From Collinsella sp. TM10-22 (GTDB lineage: Bacteria; Actinomycetota; Coriobacteriia; Coriobacteriales; Coriobacteriaceae), in assembly GCF_003466125.1 (NCBI RefSeq), contig NZ_QSOC01000001.1, positions 173,632 through 237,631 of the forward strand: a stretch of DNA of 64,000 bases, in the 5' to 3' direction. The notes below the pieces were generated by a model. It ran no database searches. It had not been told where the DNA came from and saw nothing but the letters and a program-made list of their open reading frames with translations. Of the stretch, positions 50,608 through 58,698 are shown piece after piece. Each line of letters starts with the position of its first letter. Positions within the stretch are counted from its first letter, which is position 1. The position numbers and the translations under genes are program-made.

Positions 50608-53600
50608 TCACGCCTCGCCCCAGAATCTATGGGTGTCGCGCAGGAGCTGCGCAGTTTTGCCCTCGGCGGCCGCAATGTCGGCCTCGTCAGCCTGCCAGGT
50701 CCAGTTGCCCGTGGCTACGCCCGGAACGTTCATGCGCGCGTCGTCGCCAAGCCCCAGGACATCCTGCAGCGGCATCATCACGAGGGGAGCATCACTTGCC
50801 AGCGCGTCGCCCATCAGCTTGGCCGCCACCTCAACACCGCTCGGTCCATCGCCGCCCGCAAAGGAACGCGTGCACCACCCGGCCAACGTCGACGTATCGT
50901 GCGTCGAGGTGTACAGGATCTTGCCAGGCGTGGGTTGCACGCCGCAACGGACGTCGTAGTCGCTAAACTCCAGCACGTCCATGCCGGGGAAGCCGCAGGT
51001 CAAAGCCATGGCGCGAACGCCAGGCGTCAGATAGCCCAAGTCCTCAGCGATAAAGTTGAGCGGACCCAGCTCATCGTAGGCGGTCTGGAACAGGTCTTTG
51101 CCCGGTCCCGCCAGCCAGCGACCGTCGGCGCAGTCCTTGCCCGCAGGAATGCTAAAGTAGCTGTGGAATCCCAGGAAGTGATCCAGACGCACGCGGTCGT
51201 AGAGCGAGAACGCGCGACGCAGGCGATCCATCCACCAGCTATAGCCGTTCTGCTTCATGTGGTCCCATCGGAACGTCGGGTTGCCCCACACCTGGCCCTC
51301 GGGCGCAAAGTTGTCGGGCGGCGCACCGGAAATCTCAATCGCCTTGCCGGTATCGGACAGCCAGAAGTTCTCGGGCTCGCTCCACGCATCGGCCGAATCG
51401 TCCGAGACATACATAGGAATGTCGCCGATGACCTCGATACCCTTCTTGTGCGCATAGTTCATAAGCTCGCACCAGGCCAGGTCAAAGCGGTACTGCATGT
51501 ACGCCTGCAGCTCGGCCTCGTCGTGGAAACGCTTGTCGTCGATCAGATGCTCGTTGTAGCGCGCGACATCTGCCGGCCAATCGTGGCGCGACTCGCCCTC
51601 AAAGTACTTCTTAACGGCCATGTAAACGCAGTACTTCTCGAGCCAGTTGGCGTTGCGATGTTTAAACGCCGTGTACAGCGGGTCGGCATCCTCACCGCCG
51701 CGAGCCTTCCAGGTAACAAAGTCGGCGGCCAGCTCCTCGTGGCTTTCGGGCAGCAAATCGATATTGCCCGCAAAGGCCGAGGGACCGGCGTAAGGGGATC
51801 GGAAGAAATCCGTCGGGTTGACGGGCAGGACCTGCCAGTAGCGCATGCCCATTGCGGCCAGATGGTCGATAAAGCGACGCGTGGGAGCGCCGATCGTACC
51901 GGGCTTGCCATCGTCGGTGGGCACCGAGGTGATATGGCACACGACACCCGCGCCGTGATCAAGCGGCTCTTGTAGACGTTGCTCGGCGTGGTGATAGATG
52001 ATCGACGACCCCAGCGGATACAGATCGAGTGTGATGGTACCGTTGTGGATTTCGCACTCGTGGCCGCTGATCACGTCGCTTGCGCATTCGCCGAGCGCCG
52101 GAATTGTCACACGGTGCGAATTGCGCAGGCTGCGGTTGATGATAACCGTTGCGGCCTCACCGTCTTTACCGGTGCGCGTGTAGGCTAGTACCTCGTCGTT
52201 GAGCGCGAAGGCCTTGATCTCGCCGTCTACCATAAATGGCAGGGCGCGGCGCACGGCCGAGGCGTTTTTAAGGATGGCGAGTGTATCGAAGTCGTGCAGG
52301 TCTTCCTTTAAAGGCAGCGTGCGGCGATTGCCCGGATCGGTCAGGCCCTCAAGGCCGTACTCGTCGCCATAGTAAATCGAAGGCACGCCGGGGAACGTCA
52401 TCTGCATGAGCGTTGCAAGCCAAAAACGGCTCTTGGCCAGGTCCATCGAGTTTTCGTCCAGGCGCCACTTGCTGCGCTCGCACTCGGGTAGCTGCGACTC
52501 GTCGGGGCCACCGCCGAGCACCGAGATGATGCGTGGGCGGTCGTGGCTCGACAGCAGGTTGAGCGCGCAGGACAGGGCTTCGCGCGGATAATTCTCGCGC
52601 AGGGTCTCGATATCCTCGGCTGCCTGGAAGGCATTCTTGTAGCCCATCAAAAAGCCGATGACCATGTCGCGGAAGGGGTAATCCATGGCAGAGTCCAGCT
52701 CGGAGCCCTGCAGGTAGCGGCGCAGATGTCCGTAGCTAATCTTGTTGGAGGCGTCTTCCCAGACTTCGCCGAGCAACAGCGCGTCGGGCTTCTCAGCTAG
52801 CACGGCCTTTTTGATCTCGGTCAGGAAATCGTCCGAAAGCTCGTCGGCCACGTCTAGGCGCCAGCCATGAGCGCCGGCACGTAGCCATTTACGGATCACG
52901 CCGTCCTTGCCCAAGAGCCGCTCGCGTACCAGTTCGGAGCTCTCATTGATGGCGGGCATATTGCCCACGCCCCACCAGCAGTCGTACGAGCCGTCCTCGT
53001 GGAAATAAAACGCATCGCGCCACGGCGAATCCTCGCTCTGCCACGCGCCCGCGCCGGGGTAGTTGCCGTAGCGGTTGAAGTAGATTGAATCGTCGCCCGT
53101 GTGGTTGAACACACCGTCGAGAATGATGGAAATGCCCAGCTTCTCGGCCGCCTCGCACAGCTCAGTAAAGTCCTGCTCGGTGCCCAGAATTGGATCGATC
53201 TTGGTGTAATCGGCGGTGTCGTAGCGGTGGTTACTCGCGGCTTCAAAAATGGGGTTGAGGTAGATGGCAGTAAATCCCAGCTCGGCGATGCGAGGCAGGT
53301 CTTCTTGTATGCCCTTGAGCGACCCGCCGTAAAAGTCCCAGGTCTTGATGGAGCCGTCCTCGGCGCGCTCGTATACGGGCGGCTCGTTCCAGTCCTCGAC
53401 CATGCGGCGCTGAATGCCGCGACGCGGCTTTTCGACCTCGGCCAGCGTGCGCTCGCGCCAGTGCTCGTCGCGGGCATAGCGATCGGGGAAGATCTGGTAG
53501 ACCATACCGCGCTCGTACCACTCGGGTCGAACTTCGCGGTGCTTGTAGACGGTGATCTGGAACGACGGCACTTCGGCGTAGTCGTAGGTTACGCCCTCGC

Positions 53601-53904
53601 CGCCGGTGCGTCCCTGCGGTGCGCCCAAGCGGACCTCGGGCTGGCCCTCGATATTGCATATAAAGCTGTACCAGATAAGACAGGGCTCGGTGCACTCTAG
53701 CTCGGCGGTAAAGATGCCGTCGCCCTCGTGCGTCATGGGATACAGAGTTTCCCCGATCTCGTCGACCCAGGTACGCAGGGTAAGCGTTGCCTGGTTGGGG
53801 TCGGCATCCTCCAAAATTACCGACAGCGAAACGGAAGTTCCAGTGGTCACAGCGCCAAACGGAGTGCGAAACTGCGGCAGACGGCTGTTGTGTATCAATC
53901 TCAT
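50608..53904 (-). CDS. Neopullulanase-type GH13 fused to 4-alpha-glucanotransferase (GH77, MalQ)
   Basis: 1098 residues. Residues about 1-115 look like a CBM34-type beta domain. The GH13 barrel follows, with the nucleophile Asp in GWRLDVADE (near 352), the acid Glu in LLGEVWED (near 380) and the third Asp in SSHDRPR (near 454). From about 640 on comes a GH77 domain, with YDRVRLDHFLGF (near 905), NFIAEDLGYLTPG (near 952) and STHDTSTLAGW. It would cut and rearrange maltodextrins in the cytoplasm; no signal peptide is seen. It follows the glycogen genes. Fusion of these two activities is uncommon. Confidence 0.93.
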   Translation of the reverse strand: MRLIHNSRLPQFRTPFGAVTTGTSVSLSVILEDADPNQATLTLRTWVDEIGETLYPMTHEGDGIFTAELECTEPCLIWYSFICNIEGQPEVRLGAPQGRTGGEGVTYDYAEVPSFQITVYKHREVRPEWYERGMVYQIFPDRYARDEHWRERTLAEVEKPRRGIQRRMVEDWNEPPVYERAEDGSIKTWDFYGGSLKGIQEDLPRIAELGFTAIYLNPIFEAASNHRYDTADYTKIDPILGTEQDFTELCEAAEKLGISIILDGVFNHTGDDSIYFNRYGNYPGAGAWQSEDSPWRDAFYFHEDGSYDCWWGVGNMPAINESSELVRERLLGKDGVIRKWLRAGAHGWRLDVADELSDDFLTEIKKAVLAEKPDALLLGEVWEDASNKISYGHLRRYLQGSELDSAMDYPFRDMVIGFLMGYKNAFQAAEDIETLRENYPREALSCALNLLSSHDRPRIISVLGGGPDESQLPECERSKWRLDENSMDLAKSRFWLATLMQMTFPGVPSIYYGDEYGLEGLTDPGNRRTLPLKEDLHDFDTLAILKNASAVRRALPFMVDGEIKAFALNDEVLAYTRTGKDGEAATVIINRSLRNSHRVTIPALGECASDVISGHECEIHNGTITLDLYPLGSSIIYHHAEQRLQEPLDHGAGVVCHITSVPTDDGKPGTIGAPTRRFIDHLAAMGMRYWQVLPVNPTDFFRSPYAGPSAFAGNIDLLPESHEELAADFVTWKARGGEDADPLYTAFKHRNANWLEKYCVYMAVKKYFEGESRHDWPADVARYNEHLIDDKRFHDEAELQAYMQYRFDLAWCELMNYAHKKGIEVIGDIPMYVSDDSADAWSEPENFWLSDTGKAIEISGAPPDNFAPEGQVWGNPTFRWDHMKQNGYSWWMDRLRRAFSLYDRVRLDHFLGFHSYFSIPAGKDCADGRWLAGPGKDLFQTAYDELGPLNFIAEDLGYLTPGVRAMALTCGFPGMDVLEFSDYDVRCGVQPTPGKILYTSTHDTSTLAGWCTRSFAGGDGPSGVEVAAKLMGDALASDAPLVMMPLQDVLGLGDDARMNVPGVATGNWTWQADEADIAAAEGKTAQLLRDTHRFWGEA

Positions 53905-54003
53905 AGTACGGTCCAGTTCAATAGAATCACGGCCTGCGGGCCATGGGCTTTACGCACAGGATGTAAGTATATCTGTTGTACACAGGGTGTATAAACAACA
54001 TCC

Positions 54004-54046
54004 GTTTACCATCGGCGAACGGTTGTCCTAGAAAATCGTTTTACCA
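54004..54046. promoter_or_regulatory. Candidate operator copies GTTTACCA and GTTTTACCA upstream of the amylase/MalQ gene
   Basis: GTTTACCA (54004-54011) and GTTTTACCA (54038-54046) lie 100-142 bases upstream of the gene. The same motif occurs several times at 63704-63791. Confidence 0.4.
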
Positions 54047-54054
54047 CTTTCTAC

Positions 54055-54085
54055 AGAGAAGGGGCGCCCGGTTGGAGCGCCCCTT
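54055..54085 (-). terminator. Terminator of glgA
   Basis: GGGGCGC (54061-54067) and GCGCCCC (54077-54083) form a stem; on the minus strand TTCTCT follows. Confidence 0.65.
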
Positions 54086-54121
54086 GCTTAGGGTTTGATG
54101 AGGTTTTGGATCGTCTGCGGG

Positions 54122-56221
54122 CTAGCGGCGCTTGCGGGCAGCCGTGGCCTTGCGGACGGACGTCTTCTTGGACGGGGCCTTTTCCTCTGCCGGAGCGGCG
54201 GGGGAGACTGGGGTCTCCTTGGCAGGCTCGGGCTTAGCCTCTGCCTTCGGGGCAGCCTTGGTCTTAGCCTTGACCTCGGCGGCCTTCGGTGCCGGCTCGG
54301 GCTTTACCTCGGGCTTGGGCTCCTCTTTGACGGCGGCGGGCTTAGCCTCTGCCTTGGTAGCTGCGGCCTTAGTCGTGGTCTTTTTGGTCGTCGTCGTGCT
54401 GCGCTTGCGCGTGGTGGTCTTGGCAGCTGTTGCCTTCTTGGCGGTCGTGGTAGTCTTCTTGGCAGCGGCGGTCGTGCGCTTGCGCGTGGTCGTTGTCTTG
54501 GCAGCCGTCGTTTTAGACGCAGCAGCCTTGGTCGTCGTAGCTTTCTTGGCGGTCGTCCTGCGGGTCGTAGTTTTCTTAGCTGCGGGCTTTGCAGCTGGCT
54601 TCTCCTCGGCCTTTGCCTCAGGAGCAGCCTCAGCCTTCGCCTCAGGCTCGGCCTTTGCGGGCTCAGCCTCAACCGGCTTGACCTCGGCCTTGGGCTCGGG
54701 CTCGGCCACAACCTCGGGCTCAGCCGCAGCCTCCACAACAGCTGCCGGTCTCTCGATCTCCGGATGCATAAAGAAATACAGGTCCAGATACTTGTCGGCC
54801 GAGCGCGTCCAGCTAAAGTCCTGGCTCATGGCCTGCGTGATCAGCTGGTTCCAAGCGTCGCGGTTATCCCAGAACAGGCGCGCTGCGCGGAAGACCGCGT
54901 CGCCCATCTCATCTCCGTTAAAGTTTCTAAACGAGAAGCCCGTGCCCTCGCCGGTAAACTCGTTGTACGGCCGCACGGTGTCCTTCAGGCCACCGGTCTC
55001 GCGCACGATAGGCAGGGTGCCGTAGCGCATGGCGATGATCTGCGACAGACCGCAGGGTTCAAACTTCGAAGGCATCAGGAACATGTCGGCGGCGGCGTAC
55101 ATGCGCTGCGACAGCGCCGGGTCAAACTCGATACGCGCGGCCATGGTGCCGCGGTACTTGTCCTGGAAATAGCGCAGGCCGTCCTCGTAGTCGCGGTCAC
55201 CAGTGCCCAGCACGGCCACCTGAACGCCGCCGGCCAGAATGCGGTCGAGCGCGTACATGACCAGGTCCATGCCCTTTTGGCGCGTCAGGCGCGTGACCAT
55301 CACCATGAGCGGGCGGTCGTCGCGCACCTCGAGCCCCAGCTCTTCCTGCAGCTTGGCCTTGCACACGGCCTTGCCGGTGCGGTCCTCCACGGTGTAGTTG
55401 GCGGCAATGCGCTTGTCAGTCGCCGGGTCAAAGCCCGCCACATCAATGCCATTCAGGATGCCCTGCAGCGCGTAGGAGCGCTCGCGCAGCACACCGTCCA
55501 GGCCCTCGCCAAACTCGGGCGTCTGGATCTCGGCCGCATAGGTGGGGCTCACCGTGGTGATGGCGTCGGCATAGCGCAGCGCGCCCAGCATGTAGTTGAC
55601 GCTGCAGGCGTCGCAACGCAGCTGCGAGGCGGCGGCGGGAATATGCGCCACACCCAGGATGTCCTCCATCACGGTGTCGCTAAACTGGCCCTGGAACGCC
55701 ACGTTGTGGATCGAGAACACGGTCTTGACGCGGTCGTACAGCGGCAAGCCCTGGTAGAACTCGCGCAAAAACACGGGCGCCAGTGCCGTCTGCCAGTCGT
55801 TGCAGTGCAGGATGTCGCACTCAAAGCCGGCCGGCAGGTGCTGCAGACTCTCGGTGATGGCCTTGGAGAAGAACGCAAAACGCTCGCCGTCGTCAAAGAA
55901 GCCGTACGGATAGTCGCGCGCAAAGTAGCGTTCGTTGTCGATGAACATATAGGTGACGCCGTCGTGCTCGAGCTTCTCGAGACCGCAGTACTCGTTGCGC
56001 CAGCCCAGGCTCACGTAAAAGTCGGAGAAGTGCTCCATCTGCGCCTTGTATTCGTCCTTGATGGTGGCGTACTTGGGCACCATCACGATAACTTCGGCGC
56101 CGGCGCGCACAAGCGCCGCGGGCAGCGAGCCCGCCACGTCACCCAGGCCACCGGTCTTAACAAACGGTGCGCACTCGGCCGAGGCAAACACGATCTGCAT
56201 CTTTTTGCTGGTTTGTGCCAT
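54122..56221 (-). CDS. glgA: Glycogen synthase with a histone H1-like C-terminal tail
   Basis: 699 residues; normal GlgA is about 480. The GT5 core is complete: ECAPFVKTGGLGDVAGSLP at the N-terminus (KTGGL binds ADP-glucose), HNVAFQG, and MPSKFEPCGLSQIIAMRYG near the C-terminal half. From about residue 495 a 205-residue tail begins, first Glu/Pro/Ala-rich, then Lys/Thr/Ala-rich (KKTTTRRTTAKKAT and similar), ending KATAARKRR. This looks like linker histone tails. Its role is unknown; binding to DNA, RNA, polyphosphate or the granule are possibilities. GGAGA precedes the ATG. Confidence 0.93.
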   Translation of the reverse strand: MAQTSKKMQIVFASAECAPFVKTGGLGDVAGSLPAALVRAGAEVIVMVPKYATIKDEYKAQMEHFSDFYVSLGWRNEYCGLEKLEHDGVTYMFIDNERYFARDYPYGFFDDGERFAFFSKAITESLQHLPAGFECDILHCNDWQTALAPVFLREFYQGLPLYDRVKTVFSIHNVAFQGQFSDTVMEDILGVAHIPAAASQLRCDACSVNYMLGALRYADAITTVSPTYAAEIQTPEFGEGLDGVLRERSYALQGILNGIDVAGFDPATDKRIAANYTVEDRTGKAVCKAKLQEELGLEVRDDRPLMVMVTRLTRQKGMDLVMYALDRILAGGVQVAVLGTGDRDYEDGLRYFQDKYRGTMAARIEFDPALSQRMYAAADMFLMPSKFEPCGLSQIIAMRYGTLPIVRETGGLKDTVRPYNEFTGEGTGFSFRNFNGDEMGDAVFRAARLFWDNRDAWNQLITQAMSQDFSWTRSADKYLDLYFFMHPEIERPAAVVEAAAEPEVVAEPEPKAEVKPVEAEPAKAEPEAKAEAAPEAKAEEKPAAKPAAKKTTTRRTTAKKATTTKAAASKTTAAKTTTTRKRTTAAAKKTTTTAKKATAAKTTTRKRSTTTTKKTTTKAAATKAEAKPAAVKEEPKPEVKPEPAPKAAEVKAKTKAAPKAEAKPEPAKETPVSPAAPAEEKAPSKKTSVRKATAARKRR

Positions 56222-56244
56222 TTTGTCTCCTATGTTGCAATTCG

Positions 56245-56280
56245 AGAATAGCCGCCTGGCGCTAACCGGGCGGCTATTCT
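56245..56280 (-). other. Hairpin between glgD and glgA
   Basis: AGAATAGCCGCC and GGCGGCTATTCT form a 12-bp perfect stem without a following T-run. It may separate the two messages or protect one of them. Confidence 0.6.
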
Positions 56281-56311
56281 ACATGTTACGAGCGATGTTG
56301 CGGTACCAACG

Positions 56312-57439
56312 TTAACGTACGATGGTGGTGTCGGAAGTTAACGGAGCCTTGCCCAGCACCAGGATGTTCTCGGGTGTGCCGCGAAGCTCGGTGTTGGTGG
56401 GAACCACGTTGTTCTTGTCCAGAATGGCATTCTCGACGCGGGCGCCGCTCTTGATGATGCAGCTCTGGTTGATGATCGAGTTGGTGACCGACGCACCTTC
56501 CTCGACCACGACGCCGCGCGACAGGATCGAATTGCGCACGGTGCCCTTGATGATGCAGCCGGCCGAGATGATCGAGTTGCACGCGTGACTGCCGGTCGCA
56601 TAACGCGAAGGCGGCACGTCGTGAGCCTTGGTCAGGATCGGGCGCTCGGGATCGAAGAGCTGATCGGCCACGGTCTGGTCGAGCAGGTCCATGCTGCGGC
56701 GATACAGCGACTTCTCGCTAAACACGCCCACGACCTCGCCCTTGTACTCGTAGCTGCACACGTCGATGTTGCCAAAGTCGCCCTGGAGTGCCTCGAGCAG
56801 GTCCAGATAGTCGGCGGCCTGGTAGTGGTCGATAATCTCGAGCAGCGTCTCGCGGTTGACGATGCAGCAGTCCATAGACGCGTTGTCGCCGTACACGACG
56901 CCGGCGCTCACGCCCGTCAGGCGGCCGTTTTCGTTAATCTCGAGCTTGGTCTCGTCATCAACGTTGCGCGTGGCCTTGCAGTACACAACGGTCATCTGGG
57001 CACCGGAGTTCTCGTGCGCCTCGATGATGGTGTTGAGGTCCATGTTAAAGATGATGTTGGTGCCCATCATCACAACATAGGGCTTGTCCGAGCGCTGGAA
57101 CAGCGTCTTGTTGGAGATGATGTCGCGCAGCAGGAAGCGCATGCCGCCCTTGGTGGTGCCATACGCGTTGCCGGGCACCATGAACAGGCCGCCCTTCTTG
57201 CGATCCAGGCCCCAGTCCTTGCCCGAACCCACGTGGTCGATCAGCGAGCGGTAGTTGCCCGGCATGACGACGCCGACGGTCTTAATGCCGGCATTCATCA
57301 TGTTGGACAGCGGAAAGTCGATCAGGCGGTAGCGGCCCAAAAACGGAACGGACGCGATGGGGCGGTCCTTGAGCAGCACGCTGCCGTAGGTCGAAGAGTA
57401 GTTAGCGGTGATATAGCCGATGGCCTTGCGATTGATCAT
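56312..57439 (-). CDS. glgD: Glucose-1-phosphate adenylyltransferase subunit GlgD
   Basis: 375 residues, homologous to GlgC over its length. It keeps the fold pattern (SVPFLGRYRLIDFPLSNMMNAGI) and left-handed helix C-terminal repeats. The nucleotide-binding GGxGxRL motif of GlgC is missing; the N-terminus reads YITANYSSTYGSVLLK. In Firmicutes such a GlgD joins GlgC and tunes its activity. It starts four bases after the glgC stop. Confidence 0.92.
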   Translation of the reverse strand: MINRKAIGYITANYSSTYGSVLLKDRPIASVPFLGRYRLIDFPLSNMMNAGIKTVGVVMPGNYRSLIDHVGSGKDWGLDRKKGGLFMVPGNAYGTTKGGMRFLLRDIISNKTLFQRSDKPYVVMMGTNIIFNMDLNTIIEAHENSGAQMTVVYCKATRNVDDETKLEINENGRLTGVSAGVVYGDNASMDCCIVNRETLLEIIDHYQAADYLDLLEALQGDFGNIDVCSYEYKGEVVGVFSEKSLYRRSMDLLDQTVADQLFDPERPILTKAHDVPPSRYATGSHACNSIISAGCIIKGTVRNSILSRGVVVEEGASVTNSIINQSCIIKSGARVENAILDKNNVVPTNTELRGTPENILVLGKAPLTSDTTIVR

Positions 57440-57443
57440 CGGA

Positions 57444-58592
57444 TCATTCCCCCTTCCCGATAACGACGTCATTTCCAACGACGGCCGTATCCTTGGTGGT
57501 ATCGACAGAGCCGAGCTTCACGCCCTCTTCGACCGTGGAGTTCTCGCCCAAAATAGCGCGGCAGATGTGCGCGCCGCTCTTAACGTGCGCACCCGGCAGC
57601 AACACGGAGTCCTCGACCACAGCGCGCTCCTCGATGATGACATCGGTCGAAAGGATCGAGTGGCGAGCGGTGCCGTAGATCTTGCAGCCGTTGGAGACCA
57701 GGCAGTCGTCGAGGCGGCCGTCCGGGCCAATGTAGTGCGGCGGACGCGTGGTGATGTTGGACATGATGGGGAAGTTCTTGTCAAACAGATCGAACTCGGG
57801 GTTGTTACCCAGCAGGTCCATCGAGGTCTCGTGGAAGCTGGCGATGGTGCCGACGTCCTTCCAAAAACCGTGGAACTCGTAGCTGTACAGGCGCTTGTTC
57901 TCGCCGAGCAGTTTGGGGATGATGTCCTTGCCAAAGTCGTGGCTCGAGCGCTGATCCAGAGCGTCCTCCTCGAGCGCCTCGATCAGCACGTCGGCCGAGA
58001 AGATGTAGATGCCCATGGACGCGAGGTTCGAATCGGGCTTCTCGGGCTTCTCGGTAAACTTGGTGATGCGGCCGTCCTCGGGGTCGGTGGTCAGGATGCC
58101 AAAGCGGCTGGCCTCCTCCCACGGCACGGGCATAACGCTCACCGTGAGGTCGGCATTGTTCTCAATGTGCGTCTTGAGCATCTTGCGGTAGTCCATGCGA
58201 TACAGGTGATCGCCCGAAAGAATCAGGACGTACTTGGGGTCGTTGGTTTTGATGTAGTCGAGGTTCTGCGTAATGGCGTCGGCCGTGCCCGCATACCAGG
58301 CGCCGCCGGTCTGCGTCTCGTACGGCGGCAGGATCGACACGCCACCGTCGCGGCTGTCCAGATCCCACGCCTCGCCAGAGCCCACATAGGCATGCAGCAG
58401 GTAGGGGCGATACTGCGTCAGAACGCCCACCGTGTCGATGCCCGAGTTGGAGCAGTTGGACAGAGAGAAGTCGATAATGCGAAACTTACCACCAAAGCTA
58501 ACCGCCGGCTTGGCGATCTTTTGGGTAAGTGCCCCCAATCGGCTGCCCTGTCCTCCCGCGAGGAGCATCGCGATGCATTCTTTCTTACTCAT
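57444..58592 (-). CDS. glgC: Glucose-1-phosphate adenylyltransferase
   Basis: 382 residues. [23 protein letters not shown] is the nucleotide-binding motif, followed by [20 protein letters not shown], the YRMDY region and FTEKPEKP (sugar-phosphate Lys). It makes ADP-glucose, the first committed step of glycogen synthesis. AAGGAG-type site before the ATG. It overlaps no neighbour but is directly followed by glgD. Confidence 0.96.
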   Translation of the reverse strand: MSKKECIAMLLAGGQGSRLGALTQKIAKPAVSFGGKFRIIDFSLSNCSNSGIDTVGVLTQYRPYLLHAYVGSGEAWDLDSRDGGVSILPPYETQTGGAWYAGTADAITQNLDYIKTNDPKYVLILSGDHLYRMDYRKMLKTHIENNADLTVSVMPVPWEEASRFGILTTDPEDGRITKFTEKPEKPDSNLASMGIYIFSADVLIEALEEDALDQRSSHDFGKDIIPKLLGENKRLYSYEFHGFWKDVGTIASFHETSMDLLGNNPEFDLFDKNFPIMSNITTRPPHYIGPDGRLDDCLVSNGCKIYGTARHSILSTDVIIEERAVVEDSVLLPGAHVKSGAHICRAILGENSTVEEGVKLGSVDTTKDTAVVGNDVVIGKGE

Positions 58593-58698
58593 CGATCTCT
58601 CCTTCTGTCATCGATGTTCCTAAACCCATGAGCGACGGGCGCGGCGCTCGGTCGCGCTCGTCGAGTAATGCCGTGCGGCAAAGGGGACTCGCGCGCCT

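Noticed and set aside
54095..56251. Long plus-strand open frame opposite glgA
   Set aside because: Its start reads through the mirror of the Lys/Thr-rich tail, giving Leu/Gly/Ser repeats. No ribosome site or family match is visible.
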